Shown here piece by piece: positions 1 to 6,476 of a stretch of 9,335 nt of DNA. Origin of the DNA: Nitrospirota bacterium (GTDB taxonomy: Bacteria; Nitrospirota; Nitrospiria; Nitrospirales; UBA8639); assembly GCA_020348185.1 (NCBI GenBank), contig CP070743.1, positions 1,898,149 through 1,907,483 on the forward strand, given 5' to 3'. The first letter of the stretch is position 1, and every line of letters begins with the position of its first letter. The notes under the pieces were generated by a model, which was not told the origin of the DNA, did no database searches, and saw only the letters and a program-made list of their open reading frames with translations. A program made the position numbers and the translations under genes.

Positions 1-240
1 GGGAAAGGTTCAAAGTCCGAAATCTGGGATTCAATGTAAAAAGTCCATAATCATAATACTGATCCTGGAAGAGGTAACGTTCGAACGAAAACTTTGAACA
101 TTTTCTGGGGTCAACTGTCTTAAAAGGCTAAAAATACGGGGGAACACTGACTTTTATCATTTAGCATAACCTGCTTTGGGGTGCAATCACGATGGAGAGG
201 CCTTTCAGAAACCCGTGACACTTGACCTAATTCAATTCAT
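1..240. other. Non-coding stretch, nothing recognised
   Basis: No reading frame here has a credible start, ribosome binding site and recognisable product. Frame 2 on the + strand is open from the window edge to a TGA at 95-97 (31 codons), which is too short to identify as the tail of an upstream gene. The first 30 bases carry short purine-rich words (AAAGG, TCAAAG, TCCGAAA) that resemble the repeat found after rho, but the match is loose. Confidence 0.5.
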
Positions 241-262
241 TGACTAAGCTACTTCTTAGTCA
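241..262 (+). terminator. AT-rich inverted repeat, possible terminator or operator
   Basis: TGACTAAG (241-248) and CTTAGTCA (255-262) are perfect reverse complements separated by the 6-base loop CTACTT. The sequence after it is T-rich (TTTGGTCTTTT), so it could end a transcript arriving from upstream. The stem has only three G-C pairs, which makes it a weak terminator. It lies 25 bases upstream of the candidate rho promoter, so it could equally be a protein-binding site. Confidence 0.35.
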
Positions 263-287
263 TTTGGTCTTTTCGCAATAAAAACTA

Positions 288-317
288 TTGACAATGTACT
301 TGTTATTAAGATATCTA
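288..317 (+). promoter_or_regulatory. Candidate sigma70-type promoter for rho
   Basis: A perfect -35 box TTGACA lies at 288-293. After 18 bases comes TATCTA (312-317), a poor match to TATAAT. The surrounding DNA is AT-rich, as expected for a promoter. Transcription from here would start near 324 and give rho an untranslated leader of roughly 310 bases. The -10 assignment is uncertain; the same TATCTA word follows the candidate rpmE promoter. Confidence 0.4.
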
Positions 318-324
318 AGTAGAT

Positions 325-637
325 AGACCTTCCGAAAAACATCGGATTTCAATTCTGCCTGCGTGGCTTCCCGGATCCACCCAAGCTAAATCAGATCTTT
401 AAACCAAAAAACGAATCCTAATCAGTAACTCACACTGCGGTTCCTCAGTATCTCTGAATAATCTTCCGACACGACCCAAACCATACGTCATACAGGGCAA
501 CCACCTGGTTTTATGCCGTTTGATCCCTTTTCGACCTTCACAGCCGTGGCAAGCGCAACATGAGGTGAACCTAGTGGCCTCCGGCAACAGCGTTGGTTTT
601 GAATTGAAAGGACATTTGATCATGAATGGAGAACATT
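325..637 (+). promoter_or_regulatory. Long rho 5' leader, C-rich and G-poor (possible rut region)
   Basis: I counted 56 C and 27 G in the 180 bases from 361 to 540 on the + strand, while a sample line inside rho (1201-1260) has 12 C and 14 G. Unstructured C-rich, G-poor RNA is what Rho loads on. The E. coli rho gene is known to be autoregulated by Rho-dependent termination in its leader. It is an inference that the same happens here. The bias ends by 541-600, where G slightly exceeds C, before the start codon. No strong intrinsic terminator is seen inside. Confidence 0.4.
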
Positions 638-651
638 ATGCATCTTGCTGA
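622..651 (+). CDS. Possible 9-codon upstream ORF overlapping the rho start
   Basis: ATG at 622 opens a 9-residue frame (MNGEHYASC) ending at TGA 649-651, out of frame with rho and overlapping its likely start at 638. An AAAGGA element at 607-612 stands 9 bases before this ATG, a better spacing for it than for the in-frame rho ATG at 626. It could couple ribosome arrival to rho translation, or it could be chance. There is no evidence that the peptide is made. Confidence 0.2.
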   Translation: MNGEHYASC

Positions 652-1888
652 ATTAAAGCAGAAATCAATTGGTGAACTGAATGAAATCGCCCGGGATCTT
701 AAAATTGATGGTGCCCCAAATTTACGAAAGCAAGAGTTAATCTTCTCTATTCTGCAGGGACAAACGGAAAAAAATGGTGTCATATTTGGCGAAGGCGTTT
801 TGGAAACGTTGTCAGATGGGTTTGGGTTCCTTCGGGCGCCTGATTCCAACTATTTACCCGGGCCAGATGATATTTATATCTCGCCTTCTCAAATTCGGCG
901 GTTTAACCTTCGAACCGGGGATATTATCTCAGGACAAATTCGGCCTCCCAAAGAAGGGGAGCGGTATTTTGCACTTCTGAAAGTTGAAAAGATTAATTAT
1001 GATGATCCAGAAGTTCAACGCGACAAAATTCTGTTTGATAACCTCACGCCCCTCTACCCTGAAAAGCGAATTGAACTCGAATTTGATTCCGAGGAATATT
1101 GCACAAGGGTGATGGAACTGATTACCCCTATTGGAATGGGCCAAAGGGGATTGATTGTGGCCGCACCCAGAACAGGGAAAACCATGCTTCTTCAGGCGGT
1201 AGCGCGGGCCATTCTGAGCAATCATCCTGATATCGTCTTGATTGTTTTGTTAATTGACGAACGACCCGAAGAAGTCACAGATTGGCAACGGCAAGTGAAA
1301 GCGGCTGAAGTCATTAGTTCGACCTTTGATGAGCCTGCTCAAAGACATGCTCAAATTGCTGAAATCGTGATGGAAAAAGCCAAGCGACTGGTTGAACATA
1401 AACGGGACGTGGTAATCTTGTTAGATAGCGTTACCCGATTGGCCCGAGCCTATAACACCATAGCTCCCCCCAGTGGAAAAGTGCTTTCCGGCGGGTTGGA
1501 TTCCAATGCGCTCCAACGGCCGAAACGATTTTTTGGGGCAGCCCGTAACATTGAGAATGGGGGAAGTCTGACGATTCTGGCCACGGCCCTTGTCGACACC
1601 GGAAGTCGAATGGATGACGTGATCTTTGAAGAGTTTAAAGGGACCGGAAACATGGAGGCCCATCTTGATCGTCGTTTGGCCGATAAACGGCTCTTCCCGG
1701 CTCTTGATATCAGTCAATCCGGAACCAGAAAAGAGGAGCTCTTAGTCGATCGTGATCGTTTGAACAAAATGTGGATCCTCAGGAAAGTGTTGAGTCCATT
1801 GGGCACCATGGAAGCGATGGAATTTCTGATGGATAAAATCGGTGGTACCAAGAATAACCAAGAATTTTTACAGTCGATGAATCGATAA
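638..1888 (+). CDS. rho: Transcription termination factor Rho
   Basis: Rho is a hexameric RNA helicase that loads on C-rich nascent RNA, hydrolyses ATP and releases RNA polymerase. The protein follows E. coli Rho almost throughout. Numbered from 638, the N-terminal domain begins MHLAELKQKSIGELNE. The RNA-binding cold-shock-like domain carries DGFGFLR at about 60-66, followed by GPDDIY and SQIRRFNLRTGD. The P-loop is at 175-182 (AAPRTGKT), LLIDERPEE follows, and Walker B is LLD with the Asp at 263. The C-terminal part has KRFFGAARN and EEFKGTGNM. At 416 residues it is normal length. I chose ATG 638 because it aligns with the E. coli start and has GGAG six bases upstream; ATG 626 would add four residues (MENI). 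The P-loop differs from the common APPKAGKT. The gene has a long leader and stands before rpmE. Confidence 0.97.
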   Translation: MHLAELKQKSIGELNEIARDLKIDGAPNLRKQELIFSILQGQTEKNGVIFGEGVLETLSDGFGFLRAPDSNYLPGPDDIYISPSQIRRFNLRTGDIISGQIRPPKEGERYFALLKVEKINYDDPEVQRDKILFDNLTPLYPEKRIELEFDSEEYCTRVMELITPIGMGQRGLIVAAPRTGKTMLLQAVARAILSNHPDIVLIVLLIDERPEEVTDWQRQVKAAEVISSTFDEPAQRHAQIAEIVMEKAKRLVEHKRDVVILLDSVTRLARAYNTIAPPSGKVLSGGLDSNALQRPKRFFGAARNIENGGSLTILATALVDTGSRMDDVIFEEFKGTGNMEAHLDRRLADKRLFPALDISQSGTRKEELLVDRDRLNKMWILRKVLSPLGTMEAMEFLMDKIGGTKNNQEFLQSMNR

Positions 1889-1890
1889 TA

Positions 1891-1934
1891 GGGAAGAGGT
1901 CAAAGAGTCAAAAAGGTCGAAAAGTCGAAGGGGT
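1891..1934 (+). repeat. Degenerate 9-base purine-rich tandem repeat
   Basis: Just after the rho stop the + strand reads as successive units of about nine bases: GGGAAGAGG, TCAAAGAG, TCAAAAAGG, TCGAAAAAG, TCGAAGGGG. The shared pattern is T-C-purine-A-A followed by purines. The stretch is almost free of pyrimidines apart from the TC steps. A perfect 10-bp palindrome, GAAACGTTTC, follows at 1944-1953. No hairpin terminator for rho is visible in the gap. The function is unknown; it may be one copy of a dispersed intergenic repeat. Confidence 0.5.
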
Positions 1935-1984
1935 CATCGAATGAAACGTTTCCCTCTTTAGAAGTTTTGGATCTTTTTCCCACA

Positions 1985-2013
1985 TTGACTTCTTGAAAAA
2001 TTAGACTTATCTA
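1985..2013 (+). promoter_or_regulatory. Candidate promoter for rpmE
   Basis: TTGACT (1985-1990) is separated by 17 bases from TATCTA (2008-2013). Transcription would begin near 2020, about 48 bases before the rpmE start. The -35 box is a 5/6 match; the -10 is weak but identical to the word at the candidate rho promoter. This would let rpmE-prfA be transcribed independently of rho. Confidence 0.4.
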
Positions 2014-2067
2014 CCGTCCATTCTTTCAACTTGATAAAGCTTTGATCCTGGAGATGTGGAGGGAACT

Positions 2068-2289
2068 ATGAAAGCAGGTATTCATCCTACTTATGAACCC
2101 GCGACCATTAGTTGCGCGTGTGGTATGAAATTTGAGACCCGGACGACAGTCGGTGATATGAAGGTCGATATTTGTTCGAGCTGTCATCCTTTCTTTACGG
2201 GTACCCAAAAGATTGTTGATGCCGAAGGTCGCGTAGAACGATTCAAGAAAAAATATGCAAAAACGGCACAGGCCAAAGCCAAAGTGTAA
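2068..2289 (+). CDS. rpmE: 50S ribosomal protein L31, zinc-binding form
   Basis: L31 is a small protein of the large ribosomal subunit that helps bridge it to the small subunit. The 73-residue product begins MKAGIHPTYEP and carries cysteines at 16, 18, 36 and 39 (CAC and CSSC), the zinc-ligand arrangement of the cysteine-bearing class, rather than the zinc-free paralogue. HPFFTG and a basic KRV-type tail (VERFKKKY) complete the family pattern. ATG 2068 is chosen because GGAGGG lies five bases before it; an in-frame GTG at 2056 would add MEGT and destroy the alignment. The gene sits between rho and prfA, a common bacterial arrangement. L31 of this class can also act as a zinc store, which is family knowledge and not shown here. 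Confidence 0.97.
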   Translation: MKAGIHPTYEPATISCACGMKFETRTTVGDMKVDICSSCHPFFTGTQKIVDAEGRVERFKKKYAKTAQAKAKV

Positions 2290-2357
2290 CGGGTTTGGAG
2301 ATTTGTCTTTCCTTGATGGACAGGTGCCGGCGCCTTTATGCAGGATGACAGGCGGCC

Positions 2358-3440
2358 ATGATGGCAGAACAAGACAATACCGCAACGCAAGAATCAGGAT
2401 TGCTGGCAAAATGGGAAGCGGTTGCCAATCGATTCGAGACCATCAGTCATCAATTGGCTGATCCTGCTGTTCTGAGTCAACCTTCTCGTCTTGTTTCGCT
2501 GAATAAAGAACGGGCAGAGATCGAAGAACCCGCTCGTCTGTTTTTTTCCTACCGCGAACTTCTTGAAGAAATCACCGGAACGGAACGAATGCTTCAAGAT
2601 GTCAGTCTTGATCCCGAACTCCGCAGTTTAGCCGAAGAAGAACTCCAATCCCTTCGAGTTCGCCAAGAAGATCTCGAGAGAACCGCTCTCGACCTCATGC
2701 ACCCGCAGGACACGGGTGATACGAAAAACACCTTCATCGAAATCCGTGCTGGGGCAGGCGGTCACGAAGCGGCCCTGTTTGCCGGGGACCTGTTTCGCAT
2801 GTATGTCAAATTTGCTGAAGCCAAAGGCTTACAGGCGGAATTGGTCGATGCGCATGAAGCTGGCCTTGGCGGCTACAAAGAAGTCGTCTTTCTTGTAGAA
2901 GGAAAAGGTGCCTTTGGGTTCTTCAAGCATGAGAGTGGCGTGCACCGGGTTCAACGAGTCCCAACAACTGAAGCCAACGGGCGTATCCACACCTCGACCG
3001 TGACCGTCGCCGTTATGCCTGAGGTCGAGGAAGTGGATGTCCACATTGATCCAAAAGATCTTCGCATTGATACGTTTTGTTCCTCGGGAGCTGGGGGGCA
3101 AAGTGTCAATACAACCTATTCGGCCGTTCGAATTACCCATATCCCCACCGGCGTGGTGGTCACCTGCCAGGATGAACGATCTCAACTGAAGAATCGAAAT
3201 AAAGCCATGAGAACCCTTCGCACGAGAATTGTCGAGGCCGAGCAAGAGAAACAGGATGCCTCTATTGCTCAGAGTCGGCGTTCGCAGGTTGGAACGGGTG
3301 ATCGGGCTGAAAAGATCCGAACCTATAATTTTCCACAAAATCGTGTGACCGACCATCGAATTGGGCTCACCCTTCACAAATTAGACCGAGTATTAGAAGG
3401 GAATCTGGATGAGCTCATTGCCGCATTGAAAGTCCAATAA
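2358..3440 (+). CDS. prfA: Peptide chain release factor 1
   Basis: RF1 recognises UAA and UAG stop codons in the ribosomal A site and triggers hydrolysis of the finished peptide. The product is 360 residues, the usual length. The GGQ motif that reaches the peptidyl-transferase centre is at 246-248 in GAGGQSVNTT. The stop-codon reading loop is RVPTTEANGRIHTS, with the PxT tripeptide (here PTT, E. coli PAT) at 202-204. This separates RF1 from RF2, which has SPF. The N-terminal coiled region and the C-terminal RNFPQ-like segment (TYNFPQNRVTDHR) are intact. Two consecutive ATGs (2358, 2361) are possible starts behind a weak AGG. It lies 68 bases after rpmE, with no terminator between them, and just upstream of prmC, whose product methylates Gln248. 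Confidence 0.97.
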   Translation: MMAEQDNTATQESGLLAKWEAVANRFETISHQLADPAVLSQPSRLVSLNKERAEIEEPARLFFSYRELLEEITGTERMLQDVSLDPELRSLAEEELQSLRVRQEDLERTALDLMHPQDTGDTKNTFIEIRAGAGGHEAALFAGDLFRMYVKFAEAKGLQAELVDAHEAGLGGYKEVVFLVEGKGAFGFFKHESGVHRVQRVPTTEANGRIHTSTVTVAVMPEVEEVDVHIDPKDLRIDTFCSSGAGGQSVNTTYSAVRITHIPTGVVVTCQDERSQLKNRNKAMRTLRTRIVEAEQEKQDASIAQSRRSQVGTGDRAEKIRTYNFPQNRVTDHRIGLTLHKLDRVLEGNLDELIAALKVQ

Positions 3441-3494
3441 TCCTTCAGGCCCTCTTCGGTCTTCCCCTGACACCAATAGTGTGTATGAGAGGTT

Positions 3495-3523
3495 AGTGGG
3501 CTTTTCTTCGAGAAAAGCCCACT
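3495..3523 (+). terminator. Perfect 13-bp hairpin after prfA
   Basis: AGTGGGCTTTTCT (3495-3507) and AGAAAAGCCCACT (3511-3523) are exact reverse complements around a TCG loop. This is the strongest inverted repeat in the window. It lies 55 bases after the prfA stop, so it is well placed to end or protect the rpmE-prfA transcript. The bases that follow (GATGGTAATATT) are not a T-tract, and the opposite strand also lacks one, so it is not a textbook intrinsic terminator. Confidence 0.5.
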
Positions 3524-3555
3524 GATGGTAATATTGAATAATAAGGCTGAAAAAG

Positions 3556-3569
3556 TTTCACGTTTCACG
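3556..3569 (+). repeat. Two tandem copies of TTTCACG
   Basis: TTTCACG occurs twice with no spacing (3556-3562 and 3563-3569), flanked by A-runs on both sides. It lies between the prfA hairpin and prmC. It resembles short tandem intergenic words such as GTGAAACGTGAAAC. With only two copies it could be chance. Confidence 0.3.
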
Positions 3570-3604
3570 AAAAAAGGGTCTTCATATTTAAAACCCGAAA
3601 CGGC

Positions 3605-3620
3605 AAGCCGGTACCGCCTT
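3605..3620. repeat. Imperfect 16-bp palindrome upstream of prmC
   Basis: AAGCCGGTACCGCCTT is symmetrical about its centre except for one mismatched pair (positions 4 and 13). It has no loop, so it looks more like a dimeric protein-binding site than a terminator. It ends 36 bases before the prmC start. I found no convincing promoter boxes next to it. Confidence 0.25.
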
Positions 3621-3656
3621 ATTTTATGGCTTAGGGATAATCGAAGGGCTAACTAA

Positions 3657-4538
3657 TTGAACATGTCTGCCCCCATTACTTGTGCTCAAATATTTCGGGA
3701 GGCTGTAACGCAGCTGAGGTCTGCGGGTGTGTCCAATGCTGTCAATGAGGCGATGTGGATTCTGGAGCATACCATCGGGCTTACTCGGAAAATGGTCCAT
3801 GTATCCCCAGATCAGATTGTTTCGGAGGCCGACCAAAAGCAGGCTCGGAAGCTTCTTGAACGCCGAGCCGCGGGTGAACCGATTCAATACCTCCTGGGGA
3901 CCCAGGAATTTTGGGGGTTGGAATTCATGGTTCCCCGCGGGGTTCTCATACCGAGGCCGGACTCGGAGCTCCTGATTCACACGGTGATCCCTTATGTTAA
4001 CGAATTGTCAAATCCATGGCTCGTCGATGTCGGAACGGGAACCGGATGCCTGGCCGTGGCGTTAGGGAGAGAGCTCCCAGGGGCGAAAATTTTGGTGACT
4101 GATCGGTCTCTGTTTGCGGTTCAGACGGCCAAGTGTAATGCGATTCGTCACCAGGTAGTCCAACGGATGGAATTTTATGTTGGTGACTTATTATCCCCCT
4201 TGTTATCCCGGATGTTAGCAGGTAAAGTGGCGGGAATCGTCGCAAATCTTCCGTATATTGGGCAAGAAGAATGGAATCAACTTCCGAGGGAAGTTCGGCA
4301 GTTTGAACCTAGGCTGGCATTAGACGGGGGATCAGACGGACTGGTTCCTCATCGTCACTTACTTTCACAAGCAAAGTCTTTCTTAATGCCCCAAGGGGTC
4401 GTCGTCCTTGAAGTCGGGGTCGGGCAGGCGCCGAAGCTTTGTCAAGAAGTGAGGGCTCTGGGGACATATCATGTGCAGGAGATTCGACGTGATGCTTTAG
4501 GAATCGAACGGGCGATCTGCTTAAAGCTGAAAACATAA
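3657..4538 (+). CDS. prmC: Release factor glutamine N5-methyltransferase PrmC (HemK family)
   Basis: PrmC uses S-adenosylmethionine to methylate the glutamine of the GGQ motif in release factors, which speeds termination. The 293-residue product has the family layout: an N-terminal helical substrate-binding domain (about 1-90), the linker FMVPRGVLIPRPDSELL, a SAM-binding glycine loop VDVGTGTGC at 123-131, and the substrate-glutamine motif at 197-200. That motif reads NLPY here, against the usual NPPY, while the following YIGQEEW and LALDGGSDGL fit the family. TTG 3657 is chosen because GAAGGG ends eight bases upstream; ATG 3663 is only two codons further in, with a longer spacing. The position after prfA, its substrate, supports the call. 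Its gene is separated from prfA by a 216-base gap, so it may have its own promoter. Confidence 0.93.
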   Translation: MNMSAPITCAQIFREAVTQLRSAGVSNAVNEAMWILEHTIGLTRKMVHVSPDQIVSEADQKQARKLLERRAAGEPIQYLLGTQEFWGLEFMVPRGVLIPRPDSELLIHTVIPYVNELSNPWLVDVGTGTGCLAVALGRELPGAKILVTDRSLFAVQTAKCNAIRHQVVQRMEFYVGDLLSPLLSRMLAGKVAGIVANLPYIGQEEWNQLPREVRQFEPRLALDGGSDGLVPHRHLLSQAKSFLMPQGVVVLEVGVGQAPKLCQEVRALGTYHVQEIRRDALGIERAICLKLKT

Positions 4539-4557
4539 ACACTGTTCGGTTGCAACA

Positions 4558-5817
4558 TTGGATCGTATTGTCATTTCTGGAGGATTCCCATTGAAGGGAA
4601 AGGTGACCATCGCCGGGGCCAAAAACGCCGCGCTGCCAATTCTCGCGTCGACATTGTTAGGTGGAGGAGATTGCGTGCTCTCGAATCTTCCTCATGTTCG
4701 GGATGTCACGACCATGATCAAACTCCTCGGCCTACTCGGAGTGAGGAACCACGTAGAAAAGGAGTCGGTGCTCCTGAATGCCTCCGAGGCGACGTCCACG
4801 GAGGCCCCCTATGAGCTCGTCAAAACCATGCGGGCCTCGGTGCTGGTGTTAGGACCACTCTTGGCGAGGTTCGGGAAAGCTACGGTGTCACTGCCTGGTG
4901 GGTGTGCCATAGGAACCCGCTCCGTCAACCTGCATTTAAAAGGGTTAATGGCATTGGGTGCGGATATCCAACTTGAACATGGGTATATCAGGGCACAGGC
5001 CTCTCGTTTGAAAGGCAATCAAATTACCTTAGATCTCCCAACCGTCACGGGAACAGAAAACCTGATGATGGCAGGGTGTTTGGCAGAAGGGACCACGACC
5101 ATTCACAATGCGGCCAAAGAGCCGGAAATTGTCGATTTAGCCATGTTTCTCATCAATCGTGGTGGGAAGATCACGGGAGCCGGAACGGATGTGATAGTCA
5201 TTGAAGGGGTGAAAGAACTGCATGGGGCCGCCCATACGGTCATGCCCGATCGAGTCGAAGCGGGGACCTATTTGATGGCCGCCGCCATTACCGGGGGGGA
5301 TGTGTGTGTTGATCGATGCATTCCGGGTCATTTGCGGACCGTGCTCAATAAACTGCAAGAAGCGGGATCGACGATAGAAGAAAAAGAGAAGGCGGTGAGG
5401 CTGTGCGGTCCCGATCGTCTGAAACCCCTGGAAGTCAGGACGATGGTCTACCCGGGATTCCCGACAGATTTGCAAGCCCAAATGATGGCCTTGATGTCGG
5501 TTGCGGATGGAATCAGTGTGATTTCAGAGACCATCTTTGAGAGCCGATTTCTGCATGTCCCAGAGTTACAGCGAATGGGGGCCTCTATTGAGGTTGATGG
5601 CCCACATGCGGTGATAAAGGGGGTGCCGAAGTTGACCGGCGCACCGGTAATGGCCTCTGATCTTCGTGCGAGCGCTGGGTTAGTGTTAGCGGGATTGGCT
5701 GCCGAAGGCCAAACCTCAGTTTCAAGAGTCTACCACCTGGATAGGGGGTATGAACGATTGGAAGAAAAACTGCAAGCCTTGGGAGGGGCGGTCCAACGGG
5801 TGGCGGGTTCGGTATGA
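4558..5817 (+). CDS. murA: UDP-N-acetylglucosamine 1-carboxyvinyltransferase MurA
   Basis: MurA transfers enolpyruvate from phosphoenolpyruvate to UDP-GlcNAc in the cytoplasm, the first committed step of peptidoglycan synthesis. The 419-residue product matches the usual length. Lys22-Asn23 lie in AGAKNAALPIL. Cys116 lies in LPGGCAIGTR, the catalytic cysteine attacked by fosfomycin in sensitive enzymes. FPTDLQAQMMALMSVADG and FESRFLHVPELQRMGA are the conserved C-terminal segments, and GYERLEEKLQALGG closes the active site. The TTG start at 4558 has no clear Shine-Dalgarno sequence, but it puts MDRIVISGG in line with the E. coli start, and no better start exists nearby. It begins 19 bases after prmC, and its last bases overlap hisG, so it appears to head the his cluster. 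Confidence 0.97.
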   Translation: MDRIVISGGFPLKGKVTIAGAKNAALPILASTLLGGGDCVLSNLPHVRDVTTMIKLLGLLGVRNHVEKESVLLNASEATSTEAPYELVKTMRASVLVLGPLLARFGKATVSLPGGCAIGTRSVNLHLKGLMALGADIQLEHGYIRAQASRLKGNQITLDLPTVTGTENLMMAGCLAEGTTTIHNAAKEPEIVDLAMFLINRGGKITGAGTDVIVIEGVKELHGAAHTVMPDRVEAGTYLMAAAITGGDVCVDRCIPGHLRTVLNKLQEAGSTIEEKEKAVRLCGPDRLKPLEVRTMVYPGFPTDLQAQMMALMSVADGISVISETIFESRFLHVPELQRMGASIEVDGPHAVIKGVPKLTGAPVMASDLRASAGLVLAGLAAEGQTSVSRVYHLDRGYERLEEKLQALGGAVQRVAGSV

Positions 5818-6476
5818 GCGAGACGATCACGATGGCCTTGTCCAAAGGTACGTTGATGGGTCCGACGTTGGACTTGTTGCAACGAGCCGGGTATGGCACG
5901 CATACGATTGATAGTCAAAGCCGTCGTCTGGTTCTGGAGTGTCCCGAACACGGTCAAACTCTCCTTATCGTGCGGCCCAGCGATGTCCCGACCTATGTCG
6001 AGTATGGGGCCGCCGATGTTGGAGTGGTGGGGAAAGATTTGTTGTTAGAACAAAATCCGAATGTCTATGAACCGGTCGACTTACGAATCGGAATCTGTAA
6101 ACTGGTCGTCGCGATGCCAAAAGGGAAACGCTTTCCTCGTCGGTTGTCGTCCAAAATTCGTGTCGCCACCAAGTATCCCAACATGACTGAGCGGTATTTC
6201 AATCAACAAGGCATCCCGGTGGAAATCATCAAATTGTATGGGTCCATTGAGTTAGCTCCGCTGGTTGGACTGGCTGAGCGTATCGTCGATCTTGTGTCAA
6301 CGGGGCGCACGCTCAAGGCCCACAATCTGGTAGAAACGGAAATTATTGCATGGTCGTCTGCTCGACTGATCGTCAATCGGGCGAGTTTGAAAATGAAGCA
6401 TCGAGTGATCACCGAATTGATTCAGCGTCTGAAATCTAACCGGCCTCAGGATACGGTGCGAGAGAGGGAACGATGA
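5814..6476 (+). CDS. hisG: ATP phosphoribosyltransferase, short form
   Basis: HisG joins ATP and phosphoribosyl pyrophosphate, the first and normally feedback-controlled step of histidine synthesis. The 220-residue product is the short form: the catalytic core is present, but the C-terminal regulatory domain of about 80 residues found in long HisG (around 300 residues) is absent. Short enzymes depend on the HisS-like partner HisZ for activity and histidine control; no hisZ is in this window. Visible motifs are MALSKGTLMGPTLDLL near the start, DVGVVGKDLLLE, and the PRPP-binding loop DLVSTGRTLKAHNL from 159. ATG 5814 overlaps the murA stop in ATGA; an internal ATG at 5832 would trim the first strand. 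The 4-base overlap suggests translational coupling to murA. Confidence 0.96.
   Translation: MSETITMALSKGTLMGPTLDLLQRAGYGTHTIDSQSRRLVLECPEHGQTLLIVRPSDVPTYVEYGAADVGVVGKDLLLEQNPNVYEPVDLRIGICKLVVAMPKGKRFPRRLSSKIRVATKYPNMTERYFNQQGIPVEIIKLYGSIELAPLVGLAERIVDLVSTGRTLKAHNLVETEIIAWSSARLIVNRASLKMKHRVITELIQRLKSNRPQDTVRERER

Noticed and set aside
582..600. CAAC-AGC-GTTG stem followed by GTTTT just before rho
   Set aside because: A four-base-pair stem is too weak to be called a terminator.
399..623. Minus-strand 74-codon frame with a CCACH (CxxCH heme-type) motif upstream of rho
   Set aside because: There is no ribosome binding site before its ATG, and the protein resembles nothing I know. Its start faces into the rho start region, and the G-rich minus strand is explained as well by a C-rich rho leader. 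One CxxCH in a Cys-rich short frame can be chance.
1..637. tRNA or small RNA gene in the upstream gap
   Set aside because: I looked for a T-arm (GGTTCRANYCC) with matching acceptor stem and for riboswitch-like cores and found none.
2322..2335. Near-palindrome AGGTGCCGGCGCCT between rpmE and prfA
   Set aside because: It has no loop for a hairpin and no T-run after it; it is likely a chance GC-rich palindrome in a short gap.
2829..3377. Minus-strand 182-codon frame inside prfA
   Set aside because: It lies wholly within well-conserved RF1 codons and its translation looks like a shadow of them, with no recognisable domain.
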